The position numbers and the translations under genes were made by a program. A DNA stretch of 64,000 bases from Anaeromyces robustus (Eukaryota > Neocallimastigomycota > Neocallimastigomycetes > Neocallimastigales > Neocallimastigaceae), in assembly GCA_002104895.1 (NCBI GenBank), contig MCFG01000024.1, positions 95,001 through 159,000 on the forward strand, written 5' to 3'. Below, piece after piece: positions 39,313-56,871 of this stretch (position 1 is its first letter; every line of letters starts with the position of its first letter). The notes under the pieces were generated by a model. That model saw only the letters and a list, made by a program, of their open reading frames with translations, ran no database searches and had not been told where the DNA came from.

Positions 39313-40708
39313 ATGAAAATGAAGAATTTAATATCTTTATTTTTTTGTAGTTTGCTATTTTCAGTAATAAATTGTGCCGTCCTCGAAAAAAGAGGAGTAG
39401 GGAAAATTAATGATTTTGACCCGTATCCTGAAGTTAAAAAGGATGTAGAAAAAAACATTGCTAATTATAAATATAATTTTTATCAAATTTTTAAAGATGG
39501 TCCTATTTTTACAGGAGAAGGCACAGCTTATGGTAATGAAACTAGTAATGGTAATTGCTCATTTCCAAAAGATGAGTATTATTCAGATATGATGTATGCT
39601 GCTTTAAATAGCAAACAATATGATGATTCATTTGGTAATAAATAAATTTAAATAAATATTGAAATAATATATTAATTATTAGTATTAAAAATAAAATTAT
39701 AATAAATTAAAATAAAATTTATTAATACAATAATAATTATCATTTATAAATGTATATTCATATTTATATTCATATTTATATATATATATATAAATAATTT
39801 ATTTTTATTAAGGTTGTGGTCTTTGTGCTGTTGTTGTTTCAACAAATGCACCATATAAACCAATTCGTGTTCGTGTCATTGATAAATGTCCAGAATGTAA
39901 ACATGGAGATCTTGATTTTAGTGATATAGCATATAAAGCTTTAACTAATAAGGAACCTGGTAGAAAAAAAATTACATGGGCTCTTATTCCATGTGATATT
40001 GATATTGCTGGTTATCCTGCTTTAGTTAAACCAGGATCTGATGTGAGATTCCAATTTAAACATGGTAGTACTAATAGTTGGACTGAAATTAAAGTTTACA
40101 ATTCAAGATATCCAATAGCAAAAGTTGCTGTGAAAATCGGTGATAAATTTGTTGATTTAACTCGTAGTAGTTATAACTATTGGTATAGAAAAGGTCAACC
40201 AGGACTTGGTGCTGGTCCATTTGATTTTCGTGTTGAATTAGCAGATGGTTCAATTGTTAATGCTAGTGGAGTTGAATTTAAACCTCAAAAAAATGATGAA
40301 GATAGTATTTTTTCTGTAGGTAAAAAACAAACTGTTACTGGAAGTACTGGTAAAATTGGATATATTAAAAGATTAATAAAAACAATATTCCAAGCTATTA
40401 TCATTATTGTTGTAGTTATAGTTATAGCTACTTTAGTTGTTTTAGTTTATAATAAATTCCATAATAAAGGTAATAATGATTTCCAAAATGATAGTAGTGG
40501 TAAAGGTAAAAGAAAAATAACTGTAATAAATAAAACACCACCACCACTTCCACCAAGAAACAGTGAAAAAAATGCAGATATTGTTGATTATTATACTTCA
40601 TCTAATACGTCATATCCAGAATCTCTTTCAATAACAGCTATGGCACCTCCTCCATCATTAAAAATGGTGCCTACTGTAAAAACAAACAATGATCGTTTAA
40701 TTATATAA
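39313..40708 (+). CDS. Expansin-like protein with transmembrane anchor and cytosolic proline-rich tail, 2 exons
   Basis: Exons 39313-39634 and 39813-40708 join at TTT-G/GT and encode 405 residues. A signal peptide covers about 1-21 (KNLISLFFCSLLFSVINCA). The double-psi beta-barrel carries FTGEGTAYGNETSNGNCSFP, CGLCAVVV, VIDKCPEC and HGDLDFS, the last containing the Asp essential in expansins. The second domain (about 190-265) holds VAVKIGDKFVDLTRSSYNYW and GPFDFRVELADG, as in the CBM63-like half. Expansins loosen cellulose-matrix contacts without hydrolysis. Unusually, a strong TM helix follows at about 300-320. The tail is basic at the membrane and then contains TPPPLPPRN (349-357), a PxxPxR SH3-ligand-type motif, and APPPS. 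Topology therefore puts the expansin module outside and the Pro-rich tail in the cytosol. Expansin-like family is confident; wall-loosening activity and SH3 binding are inference. Confidence 0.85.
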
Positions 40709-41384
40709 TGAAATATTAATAATTTTTTTTTCTTAAAAAAAAAAAAAAAGTTGAAAACAAAAAAAAAACAAAAAAAAAACAAAAAAACAAAGTCAAAAAA
40801 AAAAAAAGCATAAAAAAAAAAACAAAAAAAACAAAAAACGAAAAAAAAAGTAAAAAACAAAAAACATAAAAAAAAAAATTATTTAAATAATATATAATGA
40901 TAATCATTCAATAATTTAATTATTTCTTAAATAATATTGATTTAATATTATTATTTAATTAATTATTAATCATTAATCATTATTAGTTTGTTAGAATTTT
41001 ATATAATATCGAATTTACTATATTTACACATATATATCTTTTTTTTTTTTTATTTTATAATATAAATAATTTTTTATATATATATTTTTTTATTAAATAT
41101 GCTATATCATTAGAAAAAAAAAAAAAAAAAAAAAAAAATACGCGGATATCTACAATCAATATTTGTATAAATTTTTTTCTTTTTATTTTGAAATACTACA
41201 TATATATAAATTACAATTTATATAAAAAACAATTTTGATAATAAAATATAAAAATTTATAACTATTATTTTTATAATAAGTTATTTATTTTATTGTTTGA
41301 TAATATATATGTAAATTTTTTTTTTTGTTATTAAAAAAAGTTACATTTTATAATATATATATAAAAGAATATTATTAATAAGAA

Positions 41385-41467
<83 letters not shown>

Positions 41468-42780
41468 AGCTACAAAAACTGAATAAAAAAGTAAATAAAA
41501 AACCAAATAAAACCATAAAAAAAAAAAAACAAATGAAAAAAAAAAATAATAAATGTAAATGTTCATATATAATTTAAAAGTTAAAGGTGTGATATTATAA
41601 AAGTTATTATTATTATAAAAAAAAAAATTAAGTTCAAAGTTCATTCTTAATAACCCAACTATCAAATTTTACAGTTATATCACAATACCTTAAAAAATAA
41701 TATCCATTATTACTACTAATACTAATTATTTTTATTATAATAATATAGCAAAAATAATTTTTTTTTTATATAATTAATAAATTAAGGTTAAATTAGGTTA
41801 TTGAGTTTCTTAAAGATTTTTAGATTATTAAATTAAAAACAAATAAACCTTAAATTTGTTTATTTATCTATTTATCTATCTATTTATTTATATATGTCTA
41901 ATTTATTTATTTAATTTTATTTATTTATTCATTTATTATTAATTATTTAATAATTACGTAAGATAACAATCTTATCCTTTTTTAAATACAAATAAATTTA
42001 TTGGTTGATATATTTCAAAAAAAAAAAAATTATATAATTATAAAAAAAAAACGGAAACAAAAGAAAAAAAAAATAAAGAAAAATTATATAGATATATATA
42101 ATTTAATGTTTATAAGCTTCATTTTTTTTTTTTTTTTAATTTAAAAAAAAAAAATAAAAAAAAAAAAAAAAAAGAAAAAAAGAATAATTATTAATTAAAG
42201 AATTATTAATAATTTATTAAATAATTATTAATAAATAAAATTAATAATTATTTTTATAAAAGATTATATAGATTTATATGATTTTATATTTTTCTCTATT
42301 TTAAAACAATATATATTTCATTTAGAAAGAATATATATCTTTAAATTTGAAAAAATTAAAATAAATTATTTATTTAAAAACAAATAATAAAATATAATTA
42401 AATTAATTAGTAAACTTATTTAAATTCATTTCATTTCAATTCAATTTCAATTCAATTTCAATTCAATTTCAATTCAATTTCAATTCAATTTTAATCAATT
42501 TTAATTCAATTTTAATTTAAATCAATTTTAATTCCATTCAATTTAATTCAATTAAATATATAATAAAATAAAATAAAATAAAATAAAATAAAATAAAATA
42601 AAATAAAATAAAATAAAATAAAATAAAATAAAATAAAATAAAATAAAATAAAATAAAATAAAATAAAATAAAATAAAATAAAATAAAATAAAATAAAATA
42701 AAATAAAAAAAAATAAAATAAAATAAAATAAAATAATATAATATAATATAATATAATATAATATAATATAATATAATAAA
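40709..42780. other. Intergenic region ending in a pentanucleotide array at the next start codon
   Basis: No gene seen. A-rich low complexity (40735-40880) lies just after the expansin-like stop, and an AAAT array at 41382-41467. CAATT-based repeats (42425-42545) run into (AAAAT)n and (TATAA)n arrays that reach the ATG at 42781. Confidence 0.6.
42562..42780 (+). repeat. (AAAAT)n then (TATAA)n array abutting a start codon
   Basis: About 34 AAAAT units are followed by about 9 TATAA units and end within a few bases of the ATG of the drug transporter. The transcript leader or the core promoter must therefore consist of repeat. Confidence 0.95.
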
Positions 42781-44355
42781 ATGACTTCAATAGAATTAAA
42801 AAAATTAGAAGATACAAGTGATGTTGTAAGTAATGCCACTACTCTTAATGAAAATGAAAATGTTTGTGTAAATATCATTGCAGAAAATAAAGAACAAAAA
42901 TTAAATGATGTTCATATAAAAAAAGTTGGTGGTGGTGGTCCTGATGAACCAAAATTTATACCTATGTTAATTACTTTTATATCAGTATTGTTTTTCACTG
43001 TTTTAAATGAATGTGTTGCAACTGTTATGTATACAGATCTTGTACATGATTTAAATAAGAATTTAACAACAATTCAATGGGTTACAACGGCATTTGTATT
43101 AGTATTAGCAATTGGTATGGTATTTTCTTCTTATACAGCTAAACATTTATATTTACGTACTATCTTTTTTACAGCTGTAATATTTTTTGTTAGTGGTTCC
43201 TTTATGTGTGTTATTGCTCATTCTTTTATAGTATTACTTATTGGTCGTCTTATTCAAGGTGTTGGTACAGCTTTATTAATGCCTCAAATCTCAAACGTTA
43301 TTGTTATTATGTCACCAAGAGATCGTATTGGATTTTATAATGGTATTAGTATGTTAGTTATTATTTCAGGAAGTGCTTTAGGTCCAACTATTTCTGGTTT
43401 AATTACAAAATTCTTAGGATGGAGATATGTATTTGCTCTTTTAATTCCTATTCCATTAATAGGTGGTATAGCAGGTTATTGGACTATTGGTAATATTATT
43501 GAACAAGATGATACTAAATTAGATATTCTTTCTGTTATATTAGCTATTCTTGGCTATGGAGGTATATCATTCGGTTTAGGTAATTCTGGTGATTATGGAT
43601 TTAGTTCACCATTAGTTTATGTTCCAATTATTATTGGTGTTATAAGTTTACTATCTTTTTTCATTTGGGAAAACCATTGTCAAAATCCTATCGTCAATAT
43701 GAAAAGTTTAGGTAGACCTATATTCTATCTTAATGTATTCTTAAGTACTTTTGATGATGCTATTCTTATTGGTTGGTTAGCTATTTTACCATTTGTTATT
43801 CAAAATTATTTAGGACAAAATTCTTTAATTAGTGGACTTGCTTTATTGCCAGGTGGTGTATTAAATGCTTCATTAAATATTGTTGGTGGTAAAATCTATG
43901 ATAGTAGTCGTTTTAAATATGGACCAGTAGGTATTGGTTTAATCTTAATAGCAGGTATATTCTTATTCATAATGTGTGTTGTTGATGGTGTAAAATTATG
44001 GGTTATTATGCTTGGTTATGCTGTTAGTAATATTGGTTTACCTATTGTTGGTAGTGTTTATTCTACCGCTGCTATGACATGTGTACCACCACAATCAACA
44101 CCTCATGCTGCTGCTATATTCCATTCATTCTTCCAACTTTTCTCTGCATTAAGTTCAGCTGTTTATATTGCTTTATTAAACAATTTCAATGATGTACCAT
44201 TTAATTCAAGTAAAGATCCATTAATTAATGGTTCTTCAGTATGTTTCTTATTAACTATAATCATTTGTTCTGTTACTGTTGTTATTGGTATTATATGGAG
44301 TATTGTTTATTTCAAGGATCATGATAATAATGGAAATTTAAAAAAGAAAAAATAA
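42781..44355 (+). CDS. MFS drug:H+ antiporter, DHA2 (14-TM, EmrB/QacA-like) family
   Basis: This 524-residue single-exon membrane protein probably exports drugs or toxic compounds by proton exchange. After a hydrophilic N-terminus (about 1-58) come 14 predicted hydrophobic segments. Motif B is IGRLIQGVGTALLMP. Antiporter motif C is ISGSALGPTISG, followed by GWRYVF, as in DHA2 members. An acidic Asn-Glu-Cys (LNECVATV) in TM1 corresponds to the DHA2 TM1 signature region. Sequence style resembles exporters of Firmicutes, and with no introns beside intron-rich neighbours this suggests bacterial origin; that is inference. Its upstream region is simple repeat up to the ATG. Substrate cannot be read from the sequence. 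Confidence 0.9.
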   Translation: MTSIELKKLEDTSDVVSNATTLNENENVCVNIIAENKEQKLNDVHIKKVGGGGPDEPKFIPMLITFISVLFFTVLNECVATVMYTDLVHDLNKNLTTIQWVTTAFVLVLAIGMVFSSYTAKHLYLRTIFFTAVIFFVSGSFMCVIAHSFIVLLIGRLIQGVGTALLMPQISNVIVIMSPRDRIGFYNGISMLVIISGSALGPTISGLITKFLGWRYVFALLIPIPLIGGIAGYWTIGNIIEQDDTKLDILSVILAILGYGGISFGLGNSGDYGFSSPLVYVPIIIGVISLLSFFIWENHCQNPIVNMKSLGRPIFYLNVFLSTFDDAILIGWLAILPFVIQNYLGQNSLISGLALLPGGVLNASLNIVGGKIYDSSRFKYGPVGIGLILIAGIFLFIMCVVDGVKLWVIMLGYAVSNIGLPIVGSVYSTAAMTCVPPQSTPHAAAIFHSFFQLFSALSSAVYIALLNNFNDVPFNSSKDPLINGSSVCFLLTIIICSVTVVIGIIWSIVYFKDHDNNGNLKKKK

Positions 44356-45116
44356 ATTGAAAAATTAAATTGAAAGGAAATATAAAACAGAAAAATAAAA
44401 TAAAAAAAAATTAAAATAATTGAAAATAAATGAATAAAAAAAATGGATGAATAAATAAATGAATAAATAAATCAATAAATCAATAAATAAATAATAACAG
44501 TAATAACAATAACAATAATAATAATAATAATCATAACAACAATAATAACAATAGCAATAATAATAATAATAATAATAATAATAATTATAGTTATAATAAT
44601 AATAATAAATAATTAAATTAATATATTTTAAAATATAAGTAATAATAATAAATAATAATAGTAATAGTAGTAAATTTTTAAAATAAAATAGAATTAGAAT
44701 CAAAATGGTATTAAACAACAAATAATAAAAAATAAATATTTTTTTATTTAATAATTATGATGGGTTATTTGTTTTAGTTTTTTTTTTTTTTTTTTAATAA
44801 AAATAATAATAAAAATAAAAAAAATAAAAAAAAAATAAAAAATAAAAAGAAAGTAAAAAAAAAAAAAATAAAATTTAAAAGAATGAAAATTATTTCTGAT
44901 TTAAAGGATGAATCATGAAGAAAATAATTATATTTATTTATAATTATTAATTTTATTTTATTTAATTTTTAATATATTATTTTATTTTTTATTTTATTTA
45001 ATTTTTAATATATTATTTAATTTTTTATTTTATTTAATTTAATAAATAAACAATCATATTTTATTGTTTTATATTATTTACATTTTTTTTATTTTTATTT
45101 TATAAAAAACAAAAAG

Positions 45117-45175
<59 letters not shown>

Positions 45176-46091
45176 CATAATAATCATAATAACGACAACA
45201 ATAGTAGTAATTAAACAACTTTAAATATCAAAAAATAAGTTAAAAAAAATTTTTTTTGTTCGTTTTTTTACTTCTTACAGTTTTCCTTTTTTATATTAAA
45301 TTTCATTTACTAAATTTTATGTACTAAGTTTCGGTATTAGTTTCAATATTTTTTATTAAAAAAAAAATAATAAATAAAATTATGCATATATTTAAACATA
45401 CAGAAATTAAATTAAAAAAAAAAAAAAATAAGCAAAAAGACAAAACAAGAATCATAAAGAATAGTTTAAAAATGGAAAAAAGAAACTATGTTATAATGAA
45501 CGTTATCTCAATAATATTTTAATAATAAATAAATTTATTTTTTTAATAAATTAAAAAAGGATATATAATGCAATAATAAGTTAAAAATATTAGAATGTTT
45601 ATTAGTAATTTTTATTTATAATATAATAATTTATATTTTAAGAAATGAATTACTAATTAATATTTTTATATCAATATGAAATGCATATATTTTATACAAT
45701 TTAGACAATAATTATAAAACATTTTTAATTTCTAATATTATTTATTATTTAAATTCATCTTAATGTTATAAACTTATTATATAAATTTTTTTTTAAATCT
45801 TTTATCTCATATATTTAATAGAGAGAGTTGATCATATTTATCATTTATTATATAAAAAAATATAAAAAAATATGAAATATATAGTAATAGATGTAAAAAA
45901 TTATATATATCATTAAGAAGTTATAATAAAAAAGATTAATATATAATATATAAAAGTAAACGAGAATAATAATTAAAAATTATAATAAAATAAACTATCA
46001 AATTCATATATAAAAATTTTATAATTGAAAAGTATTTCTTTTTTTTTTTTTATTTTATTTTATTTTATTATATATATATTTAATATTGAAA

Positions 46092-46117
46092 ACTACCCTT
46101 TATAATATTAGGGTAGT
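46092..46117. repeat. 8-bp GC-containing hairpin
   Basis: ACTACCCT (46092-46099) and AGGGTAGT (46110-46117) are perfect reverse complements with a 10-nt loop, extended by A/T pairs on both sides. Unknown function. Confidence 0.6.
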
Positions 46118-46558
46118 ATTTTTATAACTAAAAAATATTTAATTTTTATTATCATATTTATTATATGTTCACATACATAAAATCATCAATATCATGTGAT
46201 TTTATCTATCAATTATATATATAAAAAGGTATTTTAACTATAAAGAAACATATATTAATATTGATTTTTTTATTTTATTATAATATATTTTAATATATGC
46301 CGTTTTCGTAAAATTAATTAATTATTTTAGTTTAATGTTTATATTATATTATTTATTATATTATATAGTATTTTTAATGTTTTATTTTTATTTCTATATA
46401 TTATTAATATAACTAAAAAGAAAAAAATATTAATATTATCAATATTATTTTTTACAAATTTATCTTTTTTGTATATTTATATTTTATTTTTATTATTATA
46501 ACATTTATATATAATATCGTACATTTTCATTTTAAATATAAATATATATATTTTTTTG

Positions 46559-46666
46559 TTAAATTGATAAATTTGAATAAGAAGGATAAGAATTATTATT
46601 ATTATCATTATTTTTTTTAATTTCAAATACGTAACAGAAACGACCAGTGAAAATTTGTAAATTCAT
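46559..46666 (-). CDS. Possible 35-residue microprotein
   Basis: The frame runs from ATG at 46666 to TAA at 46559. The first 16 residues (MNLQIFTGRFCYVFEI) use TTC, TAC, CGT and GGT codons like the better-expressed genes here. They sit in the only GC-containing patch for about 2 kb. The rest is Asn-rich and then SYPSYSNLSI. No family is recognised. It might be a first exon (a GTATTT follows the TAC codon), a non-coding RNA or chance. Confidence 0.25.
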   Translation of the reverse strand: MNLQIFTGRFCYVFEIKKNNDNNNNSYPSYSNLSI

Positions 46667-46848
46667 GATTTATTTTTATTTTTATATTATTATTCAATCA
46701 ATTATAAAATAATATTGTTAACGAAATTATTTTCGCACAAAATTATAAATCATCAAAAAAAAAAAAAATAAAATAAAATTGAAAAAAAATTTAATAAAAT
46801 TAAATTAAATAAAACAAGATAAAACTGTAATAAGATTAAAATAAATAA

Positions 46849-46880
<32 letters not shown>

Positions 46881-47565
46881 AAGTAAATAATAATAATAGT
46901 AATAAAATATATAAACAATAATAATATGATTTATATTTATTTATTTATTTAATATTTATTTATTAATAATAAAATTTTATTTTATGAAAATTTTAAAAAT
47001 TTATTGTGTTTTTCTAATAATCAAATTTAACATTAATTAAAAAAATATAATATATAATTAATTAATAATATTAAACTATATTGTATTTATATATATATAA
47101 CATTTTTTATATATAAAAAAAAGTATATATATATATATATATATATAATTAAATATAAGATATAGAATATATAATATGTAATAATTATTTTATAATTGTA
47201 TAATAATCATCAAGAATACTTAAATTTATAAATTATTTAATAATATAAAATTATTAAAGTCATTAATAATCATAAATAACATATTATTATATAAATAATA
47301 TGTTTATTATAAATAAAAAAAAAAAACAAAAAAACAAAAAAACTATGTAATATTATTTTATAATTTAATCTGTTGTCTTTCAGCAATACATCAATAATAT
47401 TCATATATATTAATTTAGATGATAATATATATAAAGTAAAATGTTTAATATTATTCCTATATATATTTTATAACTAATCTATTTATTTATTACTATTAAA
47501 TATAAATTTTATAGGAATTAAAATTATATAAAAAATATTGAAAAAAAAGTATTCAAATTTGTAAG

Positions 47566-47607
<42 letters not shown>

Positions 47608-47826
47608 GATTTTTATTTTTATTTTTTTTATTATTAATTATTATTATTAATTATTATTATTATACTATATTATACTATTATTATTATTATTATATATTGT
47701 CATATTATTATTATTATAATAATTGCTTTCTGATCTTTTATATAAAATTATTATTTTTATATTCTTTTTTTTTTTTAAAACTTAAAATAGATATATAATT
47801 TATTTTTAAGTAAATATTTTTATAAA

Positions 47827-48705
47827 ATGTCGCAGTCATCTTATCCTTATAATGGAATGTATTATGCACCAAATTTATTTCAGAATCAGCAAATGCAGTC
47901 TGCTTCACCAAGACTTGATTCACCGGCTATGTTAGGAAATAATTCACCTTATTATTCCATTCTTCAACAACAACAACAACAGCAACAACAACAAATTATG
48001 TCTTCACCTCATCAAATGCAATATTCTAATATAAATAATTCAATGGCTAATGGTAATATGAATCCTACTCATTTAACTAGTATAGCTAATACTTCAAATT
48101 CAAAGAATATTCATATTCAAAAACAATTGGAATTAGCAAAAAAATCTAGAAATTCTTCTTCACCACATCATAATGCTAGGGTAGCTGCTGCAGTGGCAAG
48201 AGCTTCTAATTCTACACATGGTAATAATAACAATAATAGTAATAATAGTAATAGTAGCAATAATACGGAAAAAGAAGATAAACAATGGACAGTACTTGAT
48301 TTTGGTGGAATGCAAATAAAGAATATTAGTTTAGAACTTTTTAAATATACATTCCTTACTACTTTATATTTAAATCATAATAAATTATTATTTATTCCAC
48401 CAGAAATTTCAAATTTAAGAAATTTAAATATATTAGATATATCAGGAAATAAATTAACATATTTACCACCAGAAATGGGTTTACTTTCAGAACTTAAAGA
48501 ATTATATATGTTTGATAATATAATAGCAGAACTTCCAAATGAATTTGGTTTTTTATTCAAACTTGAAATGCTTGGTATAGAAGGTAATCCTATTAATGAA
48601 AAAATCGTACAACATTTACAACAAGATGGTACACCAGGTGTTATAGTATATTTAAGAGATAAATGTCAAGGTAAATAATTATTTGATTTAAATTAGTAAT
48701 ATAAT

Positions 48706-48736
<31 letters not shown>

Positions 48737-49331
48737 TAAAAACAAAAATAAAAGTAAAATATATAAAATAAAAATTAAAATAAAAATTAAAATAAAAATA
48801 AAAATGAAAGTAAAATATATAAAATAAAAATTAAAATTAAAATAAAAATAAAAATAAAAACAAAAATAAAAGTAAAATATATAAAATAGAAATTAAAATA
48901 AAAATAAAAATGAAAATATAATTTTATAAAATATTATTTACAGTTATAAAAAAAAATCTTATGAAAATATGATTTTATAAAATATTATTTACAGTTATAA
49001 AAAAAAATCTTATAAAATAAAATAATATAAAAGAAATATATAAAATTAAATTAATATCATAACTTTTAATAATAATAATAAAAAAAAAAGTTATGATAAT
49101 AGTTAGTAATAATAATATTGTTTTTAAAGAAAATATTTAATTATATTATTATTATAATATTAATATATAATAACGTTCAATTTATTTATATAATAATGAA
49201 TAATATATATAATTTATATATAGTTCCTCCACCACCAGAAAAGAGAAAATGGATATCATTTGACGATGAACCAACAATGAGTATGTATATATATATTAGT
49301 AAATTAGTATTTCTTTACTTATTTCAAGTTA

Positions 49332-49366
<35 letters not shown>

Positions 49367-50246
49367 TAACATATACATGATTAAAATTAAAATATTCATT
49401 AAAATAATTAGATGATAGATATTTTGTTATGACTTATAATATTCTTTCTGATAAATATGCATCTGCACAAACATATGGATATACACCATCATGGGTTCTA
49501 AACTGGGAAAATAGAAGTAAAAAAATAATTAAGGAAATTTTGGAATATAGTCCAGATATTATTTGTCTTCAAGTAATTTAATATACATATACATTTAATA
49601 TATTATATGAATGAATAAGAATTATAATAAAATATTTAAATCAGTCAATAAATATTATATTTATAATATAATTTTATATCATTATTATTATTGTTATTAT
49701 ATTTATTAAATAATATATTAATTAAATGTAATGTTTATAGGAAGTAGAAATGGGTCAATTTCATGATTTCTTCTTACCACAATTAACTGAATATAATGGT
49801 GTATTTTGGCCAAAATCAAGAGCAAAAACAATGCAAGAATTTGAAAAGAAAAATGTTGATGGATGTGCAACATTTTTCAAAGTAAGAAGGTAAATTTTCA
49901 ACATATATTCATGAAAATATCAATTAAATTTTTTTTTTTTAATATAATTAATATTTATTATTTAAAATATTAAATATATTATTATTAATATTATAAAAAA
50001 AAATCAATATACATTAAATTATTAAAAATTATTTTTTAAAAAATATTATTTAAACCATATTTTATTTTTATTTATTTTTATTTATTATTTTTAAAATTTT
50101 TATATATACTCAAAAAATAAAAAATAAAAAATAAAAAACAAAAACAAAAACAAAAACAAAAACAAAAACAAACAAACAAACAAACAAACAAACAAAAAAA
50201 AAAAAAAAACGAATAATAATAATAATAATAACAACAACAACAACAA

Positions 50247-50280
<34 letters not shown>

Positions 50281-51033
50281 TTTAATTTAATTAAACAAGA
50301 TTTAATTGAATTTAATCAAACAGCATCACAAAAACCAGAATATAGACAATATGAAGATGTATATAATAGAGTAATGCTAAAGGATAATATTGCTGTTGTT
50401 ACACTTTTGGAAGATAAAGAAACCAATTTCTGTTTAATGGTAGCAAATACTCATCTTCATTGGGATCCAGCATTTAAAGATGTTAAATTAGTTCAAGTTT
50501 CTATATTGATGGAAGAAATACAAAAATTATGTGAACTTTATATGAAAAAACCATTACGTCCACAATTTAGTAAATATTTACAGAATGATTCATCTCGTTT
50601 CCCATTAATATTATGTGGTGATTTTAATTCCGAAAGAAATTCTGGTGTATATGATTTCCTTTCAAAAGCTAAAATTTCACCAGATCATGAAGATTATTTA
50701 GGTCATTCATATGGTACAGAAGAAGTTACACATAAATTCCAATTAAAATCAGCTTATCTTGAAGTTGAAGATCTAGATTTTACTAATTATACACCAGGTT
50801 TCAAGGGTATACTTGATTATATATGGTATACTTCAAATACAATTAAAATTACTGGTGCTTTGGGTCCAGTAGATAAGAATTACATGAAGAAAGTTGTAGG
50901 TTTCCCAGAATTCCATTTCCCAAGTGATCATATTCCATTACTTACTCAAGTAAAAATAAAAAATCAAATACCTCCAATAATGTCTAGACAAGCTCAAGCC
51001 ACACAACAAGCCGCACAACAAAGAAGACACTAA
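47827..51033 (+). CDS. CCR4: CCR4 poly(A) deadenylase, catalytic subunit of CCR4-NOT, 5 exons
   Basis: It shortens mRNA poly(A) tails as the exonuclease of the CCR4-NOT complex in the cytoplasm. Exons 47827-48670, 49224-49280, 49412-49572, 49741-49889 and 50280-51033 join in frame to 654 residues. The N-terminus has a Gln10 tract and low-complexity Ser/Asn. Leucine-rich repeats follow at about 160-280 (LTTLYLNHNKLLFIPPEIS, LNILDISGNKLTYLPPEMG), the NOT1-binding region. A short linker (VPPPPEKRKW) leads to the endonuclease/exonuclease/phosphatase domain: FVMTYNILSDKYA, then catalytic Glu in LQEVEMGQF, His in NTHLHWDP, Asp/Asn in LCGDFNSE and the final SDHIPL pair. All expected active-site residues are visible. 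The last intron ends in an A31 run directly before the acceptor G. Confidence 0.95.
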
Positions 51034-51542
51034 ATAGAATTATAAAATTTATATATATATATTTATATATTTAAAAACTAACAATAATAATAAATATAAA
51101 TACTAATACTTAAAATAATAATTAATAAATAAATAAATAAAAAAAAAATAATCATAAATAAAAAAACAAAACATAAAAATAATTATAAATTATAAAAATA
51201 ATAAAAGTAAGAATGAAAAAATAAAATTAAATATAAGAAAATAAATATAAATTAATTAATAAATAAATAAATAAAAAAAATTTTAAAAAAATTATATGTG
51301 ATATTTTTTTTATTTTTTTTTTTTTTACTGTTACTGTTGTTGTTCCGAAGTACTTTTAATTATTATATTATTATTTATCTAATTTTATTTTATTTTCTAT
51401 ATAAAAAAAAAAAAAAAAAACTTAATATTTGAACATAATGAAATATATCAAAAATAGTGCTTTTATATAAAATGTTTTAGTGTAAATTTATATAATTTAT
51501 ATATCTTTTCGAAGTTTTAATAATAATAGTAATGTCTATTTA

Positions 51543-51574
<32 letters not shown>

Positions 51575-52038
51575 TTTATTTTTTTTTGTTTTTATTTTTA
51601 TTTTTTTTTATAAAACAAAACACAAAACACAAAAAACAAAAAACAAAAAACAAAAAACAAAAAACAAAAAAAAAAAAAAAAAATAAACTTTTATTTTTAT
51701 TTTTATTATTTTTATTATTTTTATTTTAATTTTTATATTGTATATAAAAAAAGGAATTTCTATAAAAAAATATTTTTAATTAAATAAATATAAGAAATAA
51801 ATTAATAATTTGATAAATAAATAAGTTTCTATAATAATTTAAAATAATAAAATAAGTTAAAATAAAAAAAATTTTTTTTTTTTCATTATATTTTATTTTA
51901 TTTTATATATCAATTATAAGGATAGAGTTGACTGAATAAGTATTTTTTAGTATTTCATTTATTTTTATTCTTATCCTTTATAGCTTCATTTTCTGTATAT
52001 GATTATTTGATTGATTCAACATATTATACATTTTTTTC
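51034..52038. other. Convergent intergenic region between CCR4 and MRD1
   Basis: Tail-to-tail spacer of about 1 kb holding both 3' flanks. It is A/T-rich with short AAAC and ATT repeats (51530-51720); no gene seen. Confidence 0.6.

Positions 52039-56871
<4,833 letters not shown>

Larger units (their letters stand above)
44356..47826. other. 3.5-kb AT desert with AAT arrays and a possible small ORF
   Basis: No clear gene. There are AAT arrays (about 44500-44600 and 45119-45173) and a short GC-containing hairpin (46092-46117, ACTACCCT/AGGGTAGT). A 35-codon frame on the minus strand at 46559-46666 sits in a patch of better composition. The right end holds the CCR4 promoter and leader. Confidence 0.6.
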
